Shown one piece after another: positions 1 to 8,044 of a stretch of 64,000 nt of DNA. Position numbers and translations under genes: made by a program. Each line of letters starts with the position of its first letter. Position 1 is the first letter of the stretch. The stretch is from CAVQEK01 sp964596645 (GTDB lineage: Bacteria; Bacteroidota; Bacteroidia; Cytophagales; Cyclobacteriaceae), in assembly GCA_964596645.1 (NCBI GenBank), contig CAZQVB010000010.1, positions 1 through 64,000 on the forward strand, read 5' to 3'. The notes beneath the pieces were generated by a model. It made no database searches. It was not told the origin of the DNA and worked only from the letters and a program-made list of their open reading frames with translations.

Positions 1-4
1 AGGG

Positions 5-51
5 GGTGGGTCAGTTTGCAGCGAAACAGGTGGGTCAGCTTGAGCGAAATA
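5..51. repeat. Tandem 23/24-bp repeats, possible IS21-family terminus
   Basis: Two adjacent direct repeats (5-28 and 29-51) share the skeleton GGTGGGTCAG-(T/C)TTG-n-GCGAAA. Serial terminal repeats with a 'GGGTCA' core are typical of IS21-family element ends. The element itself would lie left of the window, and no transposase (istA/istB) is visible. The family assignment is an inference from motif resemblance only. Confidence 0.45.
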
Positions 52-454
52 GTCATATATTGCATATAGTTTTATGAACAAAAATGGAGACTTGAGTAAG
101 CAAAATATTAGTCGTTCGAAATACGGCGAAGTAATAACGAAATTATTCATTTTCGAAAACATATTTTTTTATCAATTAGCGACGGGTATAAAATGCGATA
201 AAGCTTCTGCATCTTCTGATCAAGGTTTATGATAACAGAAAAACCCAGCCTGCCGCAAGTTTAGCGCAGCGTAACTTGTGCTAACCTGCACGTAGTATTC
301 CAAAACAAAACGTTGAATTCTGGCACAATGACATTTGCGAGCCAAACATCCAAATACTGTGATAATATCCTGACGCGTGATATATCAATTCTTTGTAAAT
401 AGTCAATCAAGTGCTAGACTAACGCCACATCAACCTTACTCAAACAAACATTCT
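52..454. other. Non-coding, AT-rich stretch
   Basis: I see no supported gene here. The only structure is an imperfect hairpin at about 255-279 (CAAGTT at 256-261 pairing with AACTTG at 273-278), which could terminate transcription from the metZ side or be a repeat remnant. Confidence 0.4.
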
Positions 455-1651
455 TCACTCATGTAAGCTGCCATCTTTCGAAGCGGCCATGGCCTGTGCG
501 ATGTCTTCGGTGATGTCTTCTATATGTTCCAGACCCAGCGAGATGCGCACCATGCCGTCGGTGATGCCGACGGCGGCCTTGTCTTCTTCGCTCAGCTTGG
601 AATGTGTGGTAGATGCCGGATGGGTCGCTATCGTTCTGGTGTCGCCGAGGTTGGCCGTCATAGAGAGCATAGCCAGGCTGTCCAGAAACCGGCGTCCACG
701 CGCAATGCCGCCCTGCAACTGAAAGGTGACAAGCCCTCCGCCCTGCCGCATCTGCTTCTGTGCGATGTGCCGGTTGGCATACGATGTTAGAAATGGATAC
801 TTCACCCATTCCACCTCAGGCTGCTGCTCCAGCCATTCGGCCAATCTCAGCGCGTTGTCGCAGTGCCTGTCCATGCGTACGGCGAGGGTTTCCAGACTTT
901 TGGAGAGCAGCCAACTGTGAAAGGGCGACAATGCCGGGCCGGTATGCCGGGCAAAAAACCGCACTTTTTCTATGGCTTCCGCAGAGCCCAGCACAGCGCC
1001 AGCCACTACACGGCCCTGGCCGTCGATAAATTTGGTGGCGGAGTGCGTCACCAGGTCGGCCCCATAACGGGCGGGATTTTGAAGGTACGGTGTGGCAAAG
1101 CAGTTGTCGACATTGAACAGCAGATTGTGCGCTTTCGCCAGTCTGCCCACCAGCTCCAGGTCTACCACATCGAGGCCGGGATTGCTGGGTGTTTCCAGAA
1201 AGATCATTTTCGTGTTGGGCCGTATGTGCTGCTCCCATTGCTCCGGATGATGAATGTCCACGTAGGTATGGGCAATACCCCATCGGGGAAAGAGCTGTGT
1301 GGTGATCTGGTGTGTGGAGCCAAACACAGACCGGCAGATCAGCAGGTGGTCGCCCTGCTCCAGAAATGCGGCCATGCTCACAAACATGGCCGCCATGCCG
1401 GAAGCCATGGCCATGCCATCATCCACACCTTCCATCTGGCACAGCTTGCTGATGAACTCATCATTGTTGGGGTTGGAAAACCGGCTGTATATGTTGCCTT
1501 CCTGCTCTTGTGCAAACAGGGCACGTGCCTGCTCGGCATCGTCAAACACAAAACTGGAAGTGGCATAGATGGGCACGGAATGCTCGCGCTGCGCGCTGCG
1601 GAGGGTCTGTGTGCGTATGGCGTTGGTTTCGAAATGTTTGTACTGGGTCAT
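455..1651 (-). CDS. metZ: O-succinylhomoserine sulfhydrylase-type trans-sulfuration enzyme (MetZ-like)
   Basis: 398-residue PLP enzyme of the Cys/Met metabolism family, the usual length. The PLP lysine lies in 'HSATKFIDGQGR', a context characteristic of O-succinyl/O-acetylhomoserine sulfhydrylases, and the substrate-site 'YSRFSNPNN' and the 'ETPSNP' segments are present. The family makes homocysteine from activated homoserine and sulfide in the cytosol, or runs related gamma-replacement reactions. It starts 18 nt after the OsmC gene on the same strand, so the two are probably co-transcribed; a sulfur/thiol enzyme beside a thiol peroxidase is a sensible pairing. The exact acyl donor (succinyl or acetyl) cannot be told from sequence, and a cystathionine gamma-synthase role is a less likely alternative. 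Confidence 0.85.
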   Translation of the reverse strand: MTQYKHFETNAIRTQTLRSAQREHSVPIYATSSFVFDDAEQARALFAQEQEGNIYSRFSNPNNDEFISKLCQMEGVDDGMAMASGMAAMFVSMAAFLEQGDHLLICRSVFGSTHQITTQLFPRWGIAHTYVDIHHPEQWEQHIRPNTKMIFLETPSNPGLDVVDLELVGRLAKAHNLLFNVDNCFATPYLQNPARYGADLVTHSATKFIDGQGRVVAGAVLGSAEAIEKVRFFARHTGPALSPFHSWLLSKSLETLAVRMDRHCDNALRLAEWLEQQPEVEWVKYPFLTSYANRHIAQKQMRQGGGLVTFQLQGGIARGRRFLDSLAMLSMTANLGDTRTIATHPASTTHSKLSEEDKAAVGITDGMVRISLGLEHIEDITEDIAQAMAASKDGSLHE

Positions 1652-1669
1652 GGCGGTAACAGATGGCGG

Positions 1670-2086
1670 CTAAGGGAGTATGTCGAAAGAAGCAGTAATG
1701 GTGGCTGTGTGCTCCAGCGTTTTGGCTACCGAGCAATATTTGCCCAGCGAGAGGTCAATGGCTTTTTGCACTTTAGCGGCATCCAGGTCGCCGTGCAGCC
1801 GGAAGTGCACGTGGATCTTTTTGAAAAGAGCGGGATCAACACCTTCTTCACGCTCTGCCTCCAGTTCCGTTTCAAAATGTTGCACATGCTGGCGTTGCTT
1901 TTTCAGTATTGACAGCACGTCGATGCCGCTGCAGCCACCCAGCCCGGCAATGAGCATTTGCATGGGCCGCATGCCGAGGCCATGTCCGCCAATGGCCGGC
2001 GAAGCGTCCATTTCTACACGGTTGCCCTCTTCATTCCTGGCCTCAAAGTGATAGCCGTCGTTCAGCCGCTTTAGTTTTATCTTCAT
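1670..2086 (-). CDS. OsmC/Ohr-family protein
   Basis: 138-residue OsmC-fold protein. It has both reactive cysteines expected of the family, one in 'GLGGCSGID' and one in 'GKYCSVAKT', which in OsmC/Ohr proteins reduce organic or fatty-acid hydroperoxides. I chose the ATG at 2086 (MKIKLKRL); the longer open frame upstream overlaps the divergent rhodanese gene and encodes unrelated residues. A minus-strand TACTTTTG at 2135-2128 fits the Bacteroidota -7 element about 41 nt upstream of the start. It is followed by the MetZ-type gene in a likely operon. Whether it is a peroxidase or one of the YhfA-like OsmC relatives is not decidable here. Confidence 0.85.
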   Translation of the reverse strand: MKIKLKRLNDGYHFEARNEEGNRVEMDASPAIGGHGLGMRPMQMLIAGLGGCSGIDVLSILKKQRQHVQHFETELEAEREEGVDPALFKKIHVHFRLHGDLDAAKVQKAIDLSLGKYCSVAKTLEHTATITASFDILP

Positions 2087-2092
2087 TCGCTT

Positions 2093-2135
2093 TACATTTG
2101 ACACACAGGCAACACTGCCTGCCATTGAGCAAAAG
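2093..2135. promoter_or_regulatory. Divergent promoter region (rhodanese / osmC)
   Basis: The plus strand has TACATTTG at 2093-2100 and the minus strand has TACTTTTG at 2135-2128. Both match the Bacteroidota -7 consensus TAnnTTTG and face opposite genes. Neither has a clear -33 TTTG, so the calls rest on the -7 match and position. Confidence 0.4.
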
Positions 2136-2162
2136 TAATTATTATTAAAAAAGATAGACGGC

Positions 2163-2480
2163 ATGAAAGAAATAACTGTACAGGAACTGAAGAAAAAGCT
2201 CGATACCCGGGAAGACATACAGCTCATTGATGTGCGGGAGGCCAACGAGCGCGAATTTGCCAACATCGGTGGCGACCATATACCCATGGGCCGCATCATG
2301 CAGCATACCGACAAGATAGACCGCGACAAGCAGGTAGTGGTGTACTGCCGCAGTGGAGGACGCAGCGGGCAGGTGGTTGGCTACCTGGAGACACAACACG
2401 GCTTCAAAAACCTCTACAACCTGAAAGGCGGCATACTCGCCTGGGCCGACGAGATAGACCATTCCATTCCTAAATATTAG
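2163..2480 (+). CDS. Single-domain rhodanese-like sulfurtransferase
   Basis: 105 residues forming one rhodanese domain. It begins 'MKEITVQELKKKL' and has 'LIDVRE' and the active-site loop 'CRSGGRS' with the catalytic cysteine at about residue 60. No signal peptide is visible, so it is probably cytosolic. Such domains carry sulfane sulfur as a Cys persulfide between donors and acceptors. It is divergent from an OsmC/MetZ pair, so a shared role in sulfur or thiol handling is plausible, but that is inference. The physiological donor and acceptor are unknown. Confidence 0.9.
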   Translation: MKEITVQELKKKLDTREDIQLIDVREANEREFANIGGDHIPMGRIMQHTDKIDRDKQVVVYCRSGGRSGQVVGYLETQHGFKNLYNLKGGILAWADEIDHSIPKY

Positions 2481-2538
2481 TGCATATAACCCACTGCCTT
2501 AGATCAGCTTTTTTATCGCTTTTAAATTCACATTTCTC

Positions 2539-3789
2539 ATGAAAACCACCCTTTTTTATACCCTCTGCTTTGCCGCAGCCGCATGCACGCTCGGCGCCTG
2601 CGACACACCGCCCGACAAGGCATATATCGCCATCAGCAATACGACTGACCAGCCACGCACAGACGCAGGCTTTGTGTTGAAGCACGCCGAATTGGAGACA
2701 TACTTAGCCGATGCATCAGAGGGCACCGTGCCTGTGATCAAAGACAGTGCGGGCAACGCATGGCCTACGCAGCAAGACGACCTGGATGGTGATGGACAGT
2801 GGGATGAGCTGTCGTCGCTGGCCGATTTTGAAGCCGGAGAAACAAAGAAGGTTTATATAGATTTTGTGGCCAAAGACGACCTTCCGAATTTTCCTGTGCG
2901 CACCAACATACGGTTTGCCGCGAAAAAAGATGGTACGCTGGAAGAATTGAAAGATCACACCCGGCCCGACGACCACACCAAGGCCAAAGCCACCATACAC
3001 TATCAGATGGAGGGGCCAGCCTGGGAAAATGACATTGTGGCCTTTCGCACCTACTTCGACCCGCGCAATGGTTTCGATATTTTTGGAAAGAAAACCAATG
3101 AAATGGTGCTCGACCAAGTGGGCACCGACAGCGACGAGAGCTATCACACACTGCAGGATTGGGGCATGGATGTGCTCAAAGTAGGCGAATCGCTGGGCGC
3201 CGGTGCCCTTGCTTTGGCCGAAGGCGACTCCATGGTGCGGTTGGGCTATACTCAGCAGGCACGCTACCGGTTTATCAATGAAGGCCCCGTGCGCGCCATA
3301 TTCGAAATTGACTACACAGGCTGGGACATAGGCGGGCAAAGCATTGACCTCACGCGGCGCATTGAGCTATGGGCCGGGAGCCACGGATATAAAAGCACCG
3401 TCACACTTTCGGGATTCGACGGACGTAAAAACCTGATGACAGGCATAGTCAATCTCGACAGCGACTCGCTCATTTCGCTCAGCCATGCCGGGCATCACCT
3501 ATTGGCCACCCACGACGATCAGGCCTATGAGGGCGAAAAATTGGGTATGGCACTGTTGATACCCGATGCCGTGTACAGCGATGAAGGTATGGCGCCAGAA
3601 GAAGGGGCCGGCATAGTACAGACCTACTATACCACACTGAAGGCCCCGGCCGACGAACCGGTTTCTTTCTACTTTTTTGTAGGATGGGAGCGCCAGGATG
3701 CGGCATTTCAAGAAGCAACGCCGTTCATAAACCTGCTGAAAGACGCCGCTGAAAAACTGAATAACCCGCTGAAGATAGCGCTGGATTAA
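2539..3789 (+). CDS. DUF4861-family lipoprotein
   Basis: 416 residues with an N-terminal lipoprotein signal ending in the lipobox 'LGAC' (Cys at about residue 21), so it is probably anchored in the outer membrane or periplasm. The body, from 'YIAISNTTDQPRTDA' to the C-terminus, resembles the DUF4861 family of Bacteroidota, whose members are frequently near polysaccharide or sugar genes but have no firm function. No catalytic motif is recognised. It follows the rhodanese gene by 58 nt on the same strand. Function unassigned. Confidence 0.7.
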   Translation: MKTTLFYTLCFAAAACTLGACDTPPDKAYIAISNTTDQPRTDAGFVLKHAELETYLADASEGTVPVIKDSAGNAWPTQQDDLDGDGQWDELSSLADFEAGETKKVYIDFVAKDDLPNFPVRTNIRFAAKKDGTLEELKDHTRPDDHTKAKATIHYQMEGPAWENDIVAFRTYFDPRNGFDIFGKKTNEMVLDQVGTDSDESYHTLQDWGMDVLKVGESLGAGALALAEGDSMVRLGYTQQARYRFINEGPVRAIFEIDYTGWDIGGQSIDLTRRIELWAGSHGYKSTVTLSGFDGRKNLMTGIVNLDSDSLISLSHAGHHLLATHDDQAYEGEKLGMALLIPDAVYSDEGMAPEEGAGIVQTYYTTLKAPADEPVSFYFFVGWERQDAAFQEATPFINLLKDAAEKLNNPLKIALD

Positions 3790-3829
3790 GCGCTATATAA
3801 TGGCAATCCATGCGTCCAGATTTGCAAAG

Positions 3830-4022
3830 CCGGTTCGACTATCGTCCATACCAGTTATTCTGTAATGAACTCATTTTTAATAGGCTTAAGTTACCGACTG
3901 TGGGACGATAGTCAGGCCGGGTTGTAATGCAGGTTGGCGCGCCACAGTGCAATGAGGCAAAAGCGTAGGTTGATGCGGTGGTTATTATAATAATACGTAC
4001 AAAGGCCGGTCCGACTATCGTC
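3830..4022. repeat. Three copies of a 17-bp interspersed motif
   Basis: The motif CCGGTYCGACTATCGTC occurs at 3830-3846 (plus), 3904-3920 (minus, with a small variation) and 4006-4022 (plus) in the intergenic region downstream of the DUF4861 gene and of the carotenoid operon. A fourth copy lies in another non-coding region at 18356-18372 (minus). The first two are inverted and could form a stem. No protein-coding frame is supported between 3790 and 4047. Confidence 0.6.
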
Positions 4023-4047
4023 TGAACTTGAATTCGTGACGGTGCGG

Positions 4048-4758
4048 CTACTGACTTATTTCGCTTCGTTTTTGGAATTTTTTCTTTTCCAGGTGTTCGT
4101 ATATGGTGGTGTTCATCAGCAGCAACAGCAGCATATATACGCTGTCTTCTATGGGTATGGTGAACAGCCTGATGCCCAGGTTTTCCGCATCGTCGTACCA
4201 AACGACCTGTCCCGGTATGAAGCTTCCCGTAAGCAGGCCATTCACGATCAGGAACGGAATAAGCGACACGGCATAACCGATAAAAAATCGACCCAGATAG
4301 TCGCTGCGTATCAGAAATACGTGCGCCAGCAAGAAAGCTGCCGTAAGAAGAAATGTGAGCCCGGTGTAACACTTGTCCAGATGCAGCATGCCCACCACCA
4401 AGAGAAGTGCGGCAAGGCCAATGGCAATGGCGCGCGCATACCGCCGCAATACATCGCGTGGCACATAATATTTCATCACTTCGTAGATGAACAAGCAGGA
4501 GTAGGGTATGAAGAAAAAGAACAGGCACTCCTCCAGCGGCAGGTTAAAGATGCGTATGCCGAGCAGGTACTGAGGGTTGAATCCCCACACGCCCATGTCG
4601 GTGAACCATACATCCCAGGCTATAAAGAAGGCAGCGGTAATGGCAAGCGCTACGAAGAGGCTGGGCCAGCGCTTGTAGTACGACACACGCGTATCGAAGC
4701 TCCACAGCAGCGGAAATAAAATGCTGAAAATGTTGATGAGCAGGTATAGACTTTTCAA
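4048..4758 (-). CDS. crtYcd: Membrane lycopene beta-cyclase, fused heterodimeric (CrtYcd) type
   Basis: 236 residues, nearly all hydrophobic helices, with the duplicated lycopene-cyclase domain. Each half has the conserved acidic signature: 'LPLEECLFFFFIPYS' at about residue 75 and 'TIPIEDSVYMLLLLL' at about residue 199. This family cyclises the psi ends of lycopene to beta rings in the cytoplasmic membrane. Its start overlaps the stop of the upstream carotenoid gene by 4 nt, so the two are translationally coupled. The context (CrtD- and CruF-like partners) suggests that one end of lycopene is cyclised and the other hydroxylated and desaturated, giving a monocyclic xanthophyll. The product is inferred. 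Confidence 0.85.
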   Translation of the reverse strand: MKSLYLLINIFSILFPLLWSFDTRVSYYKRWPSLFVALAITAAFFIAWDVWFTDMGVWGFNPQYLLGIRIFNLPLEECLFFFFIPYSCLFIYEVMKYYVPRDVLRRYARAIAIGLAALLLVVGMLHLDKCYTGLTFLLTAAFLLAHVFLIRSDYLGRFFIGYAVSLIPFLIVNGLLTGSFIPGQVVWYDDAENLGIRLFTIPIEDSVYMLLLLLMNTTIYEHLEKKKFQKRSEISQ

Positions 4759-5405
4759 GTGAGCGCTATCATGAAGTTGCTAATGGCAAAAAACACGATC
4801 TGGAGTACAAGCACAAAAATGGCCATTGGATTTCTCAGCTCGGTGCGAGTATGGAAAATAAGTGTGAGAAAAACCAACGAAATAAAAAACCAGCCAATAT
4901 AATTTTGCATGGGCACCTCGCCGCCGCTCCACTGCCAAAAGTCCAAATGCATGGCCACAGGCTCTATGAGCCAGTCGATACCAACCAGAAGAAAGCTGCC
5001 CAGGAGTATTTTGATATAGCGGCCGGCCTTCATACGATCCAATGCCACTGCTGTGCAGTAGGTAAGTATGAACCAGTTGACGCCAATGATCACGGGTATT
5101 CCGATCAGCGTCAGCCCCAGTGTTTTGCCATAGTAATAATCGCCAAAAATATCGCCGGTGGCCACGCCCGTCAGTTCTATGCCATAGCCACCGACGAGCA
5201 CCAGGCCTACGCATACGACGAAGCCGCGGGTATAGTGCTGATGATAATACAAGAGCAGAGCAAAGGTGAGCAGCAAGTTGTAAGGCGTAAACGGTGCCAC
5301 ATACACCCTCAATGGCGACCAAAGACCGATCAGGCCAACGAGGTATAGCAATGCCAATGCACCTGCCGTATAGTATTCGCTGTGTGATTTGGACAGTGTG
5401 ATCAT
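4755..5405 (-). CDS. cruF: Carotenoid biosynthesis membrane protein, CruF-like hydratase
   Basis: 216-residue multi-spanning membrane protein of the DUF422/CruF family. Conserved segments seen are 'GYGIELTGVATGDIFGDYYYG' (about residues 73-93), 'GVNWFIL' and 'DWLIEPVAMHLDFWQW'. CruF proteins add water across the C-1',2' double bond of the acyclic carotenoid end. It lies between a CrtD-like desaturase and a lycopene cyclase with 4-nt overlaps on both sides, which fits the hydration and 3',4'-desaturation steps of flexixanthin/saproxanthin-type pigments. The hydratase reaction is assigned from family and context and is not shown by the sequence alone. Confidence 0.75.
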   Translation of the reverse strand: MITLSKSHSEYYTAGALALLYLVGLIGLWSPLRVYVAPFTPYNLLLTFALLLYYHQHYTRGFVVCVGLVLVGGYGIELTGVATGDIFGDYYYGKTLGLTLIGIPVIIGVNWFILTYCTAVALDRMKAGRYIKILLGSFLLVGIDWLIEPVAMHLDFWQWSGGEVPMQNYIGWFFISLVFLTLIFHTRTELRNPMAIFVLVLQIVFFAISNFMIALT

Positions 5406-6874
5406 ATTTGTTCAGTGATTAATGAGGTGGTGATTTTGGCGGAAAGCAGACATAATGGAATGCCCCCGCCGGGGTGCACGCTGCCTCCGCAAAAGAATAA
5501 TCCTTGCATTTGCCGGCTTGAATTCTGATGCCGAAGAAAGGCCGCAAAGGCGCTGTTTGAACTGGCGCCATACAACGAACCCTTGTACGAGCCGGTATTG
5601 TTTTCGATGCGCACCGGGTCCAGCGTTTCTTCTATGACAATATGCGCGGCTACGTCTTCGCCCAGCACCCGCGAAAGTTTACGCAATATGTTCACCCTTG
5701 CCTGTTGCTTTAAATCATTCCAGTCCTGGCCGTCGTTGGCTGGTGCATTGATCATCACAAACCAATTGTCCATGGCTTCAGGAGCATCTCCCGGCGATTC
5801 TCTGGCGCTGATGTGAAGATATACCGTCGGGTCGGGGTGTATGTTTTTATGTACGAAGAGCGCCTCGAATTCTTCTTTATACTGGTTGCTGAAGAAAACA
5901 TTGTGCAGCTCAAGGCGGGGAAAGGATTTGCGCATGCCCCAATAAAAAACGATGGCTGAAGTAGATCGTTCCTGCGCCAGAATTTTCGCCGGCGGCTGTA
6001 CGGTCGGCAGCAGCTTTTTGTAAGTAGGGTGTACATCCATGTTGCTGATCACGACATCGGCGGGCCATATCTGCCGATCTGTCTCTACCCCCGATACGTT
6101 TTTTCCATCATGAAGTATACGGGTTGCTTTTTCCTGAAAGTGAAAGTTAACCCCCAGTTGCTCTGCAGCCACTTGCAGACAGGTCACTATGCGGTACATG
6201 CCGCCGGTAGGAAAGTAGGCCCCCTCCAAGTGCTCCAGACTGGGGATCACATTCAAAATGCCGGGTGCCCGATAGGGGTCTGAGCCGTTGTAGGTGGCAA
6301 AGCGATTGAAAAGTTGTACAAGCTTGGGATGCCTGAGCCTTTTTTTGTTGGCCCTGTTCATGGAAATGGTCGCATCCATACCGGGCAGGCGGAGCAGGGA
6401 TTTCAATACGCTGATTTTCCAAAGGGAGAGTTTCTGTAGTGACGCTGTCAGAAAGATGTGCCAAGTATGTCTTTTTATAAAAGCACTGTGTTGGAAGAAA
6501 CGCTCCACCACGCCATGCTCCACGCCGAGTTTGGCCTCTACTTCCCTGGCAAACTGGCGGTGATCGGCAAAGGCTTTGATCACTGTGCCGTCGTCCCAGA
6601 AATATTGATTGAGGATGCTGAGCTTTTTGTAAGCAAATGAGGGCCTGACTGCTTCGGGTACCAATGCAAGCAACTCCTCTACAAGATGCGGCAATGTGAA
6701 CAGCGAAGGACCCATGTCAAACCGGTAGGCACCCAACTGCAACTCGGCCATTTTGCCTCCGGGTGTCGCATTGCGCTCCAGTACATGCACTTCACAACCT
6801 TGTGCAGCCAGGCGAATAGCCGCAGCCATGCCAGCCACTCCGGCACCTATAATGACAATCCTCCTTCTTAACAT
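5402..6874 (-). CDS. crtD: CrtI/CrtD-type carotenoid desaturase
   Basis: 490-residue FAD-dependent amine-oxidase-fold enzyme. It has an N-terminal dinucleotide-binding motif 'IVIIGAGVAGMAAAIRLAAQG', the 'FDMGPSLFTLP' segment typical of phytoene/hydroxycarotenoid desaturases, and a C-terminal 'GLFFCGGSVHPGGGIPLCLLSAK' flavin signature. Adjacency to a CruF-like gene favours a 1-hydroxycarotenoid 3,4-desaturase (CrtD) over phytoene desaturase (CrtI); no crtB is nearby. It is first of three genes with 4-nt overlaps. The start ATG at 6874 is well placed just before the Rossmann motif. The substrate assignment is inference. Confidence 0.8.
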   Translation of the reverse strand: MLRRRIVIIGAGVAGMAAAIRLAAQGCEVHVLERNATPGGKMAELQLGAYRFDMGPSLFTLPHLVEELLALVPEAVRPSFAYKKLSILNQYFWDDGTVIKAFADHRQFAREVEAKLGVEHGVVERFFQHSAFIKRHTWHIFLTASLQKLSLWKISVLKSLLRLPGMDATISMNRANKKRLRHPKLVQLFNRFATYNGSDPYRAPGILNVIPSLEHLEGAYFPTGGMYRIVTCLQVAAEQLGVNFHFQEKATRILHDGKNVSGVETDRQIWPADVVISNMDVHPTYKKLLPTVQPPAKILAQERSTSAIVFYWGMRKSFPRLELHNVFFSNQYKEEFEALFVHKNIHPDPTVYLHISARESPGDAPEAMDNWFVMINAPANDGQDWNDLKQQARVNILRKLSRVLGEDVAAHIVIEETLDPVRIENNTGSYKGSLYGASSNSAFAAFLRHQNSSRQMQGLFFCGGSVHPGGGIPLCLLSAKITTSLITEQI

Positions 6875-6976
6875 CCCAAAAAAATCTGGGTAACAAACAC
6901 CGTGTTGCTGCGATTGTTTACGTCTGTGGTCTGGCTGAAGGTAGTATTTGAATGAATGCGATTATTGCATATTTTC

Positions 6977-7039
6977 TACAATTAACATATTATTGTATAT
7001 TTGATGCAATGGATTGTATAATTGTATTTTTAGTACAAT
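6977..7039. promoter_or_regulatory. Clustered ATTGTA/TACAAT palindromes and -7 element upstream of satD
   Basis: TACAAT 6977-6982 pairs with ATTGTA 6992-6997, and ATTGTA 7021-7026 pairs with TACAAT 7034-7039, the second arm running into the satD ATG. A further ATTGTAT lies at 7013-7019. TATATTTG at 6996-7003 matches the Bacteroidota -7 element. This looks like an operator array overlapping a promoter; the binding protein is unknown (possibly SatD's own C-terminal HTH-like region). Confidence 0.5.
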
Positions 7040-7688
7040 GAATAAAAAACGATATTACATTTTAATGGCCGACATCGTCAGGAGCAGGGATGCAGATGGT
7101 GAAGCGTTGATGAAGCAATTCAAGTTGCTGGTGCAGTTGGTAGCACAGCGCATGGCTGCCGATTTTCTTTCACCGATCACCATTACGCTGGGCGACGAAT
7201 TTCAGGGGGTGCCAAAGTCCCTGCACAAAGGCATGCTGGCTATAGTGGCGCTGGAGGAGGCCATTGTGCAGCAAAGTATACCCATCAGGTTGCGTTACGT
7301 GTTGCACCATGGAGCCATAGATACACCCATCAATCCACAGCGTGCCCACGAAATGCTCGGCGCTGGTCTCACCAGGGCGCGTGAGCTGCTCACATCAAAA
7401 AAGGGCCAGGGAAATGCTCGTTTCCATGTGTCGCTTCACAATGAAATAATGGATGATGTTATCAACGATGCCATGCTCTTGTATGGTCAGACTATAGATG
7501 CCTGGAAACCACAGGACTATGTGCTCATAGCCGCATTTCTACAGTTTCATGATTATAAATTGGTGGCGCAGCATCTGGACAAGGACCGATCGCTCATGTG
7601 GCGGCGCGAGCGATCGCTCAATATGAGCGGCTATTGGGCATCGAGGCGTTTATTATTGAAACTGACTGAACATTGGGAAAAGAAATAA
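7038..7688 (+). CDS. SatD-family protein
   Basis: 216 residues from the ATG at 7038; an in-frame TTG at 7014 would add eight residues but lies inside the operator-like repeats. The N-terminal part ('YYILMADIVRSRDADG', 'ITITLGDEFQG', 'IRLRYVLHHGAI') matches the SatD family, named from a streptococcal acid-tolerance locus and without a defined biochemical role; the 'DIVRSRD...GDEFQG' pattern recalls nucleotide-cyclase-like folds. The C-terminal 50 residues look like a helix-turn-helix ('DYKLVAQHLDKDRSLMWRRERSL'). The downstream membrane protein overlaps its 3' end by 16 nt. Self-regulation is an inference. Confidence 0.7.
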   Translation: MNKKRYYILMADIVRSRDADGEALMKQFKLLVQLVAQRMAADFLSPITITLGDEFQGVPKSLHKGMLAIVALEEAIVQQSIPIRLRYVLHHGAIDTPINPQRAHEMLGAGLTRARELLTSKKGQGNARFHVSLHNEIMDDVINDAMLLYGQTIDAWKPQDYVLIAAFLQFHDYKLVAQHLDKDRSLMWRRERSLNMSGYWASRRLLLKLTEHWEKK

Positions 7689-8044
7689 TACTGTTTTGTA
7701 TCGTATTCATTGAGCAGGAGCTGGTGGCCTTGCTTGTTTTTCACTATGTACGTCGTGCATTTCGCAAAGGCAAGCCACCTCCTGACAGGCGTAGTGTGCG
7801 TGGCGCCATTGGCCGGGGCATATTGGAGCGCTTTCTGATATACCTGGGCCTGGTCACCGGTCTGTCGCAGGTGCTCATGCTGTTTGGGGCCATCAAGCTC
7901 GGCACCCGGCTGGATGCCGACAAGAACAGCATGGTGAGCAATCAGTACTTTATAGTAGGCACTTTCCTTTCGGTGCTGCTGGCCATGCTGGGCTACCTTG
8001 CCTACAACTGGCTTGCTACGGAGCTATTCACTGCCCAGCCATAG
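7673..8044 (+). CDS. Small membrane protein coupled to SatD
   Basis: 123 residues starting at a TTG inside the end of satD (16-nt overlap). It has about three hydrophobic segments: near residues 4-24, 52-74 and 92-116. SatD homologues elsewhere are often followed by a DUF3307 membrane protein; this one is shorter and I cannot place it in that family with confidence. The overlap argues for coupled expression and a joint function. Its 3' end overlaps the convergent Cry-DASH gene by 21 nt. Function unknown. Confidence 0.6.
   Translation: MGKEIILFCIVFIEQELVALLVFHYVRRAFRKGKPPPDRRSVRGAIGRGILERFLIYLGLVTGLSQVLMLFGAIKLGTRLDADKNSMVSNQYFIVGTFLSVLLAMLGYLAYNWLATELFTAQP

Noticed and set aside
863..1912. 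349-codon plus-strand frame opposite metZ and osmC
   Set aside because: It lies antisense to two well-supported genes and shows no protein family similarity.
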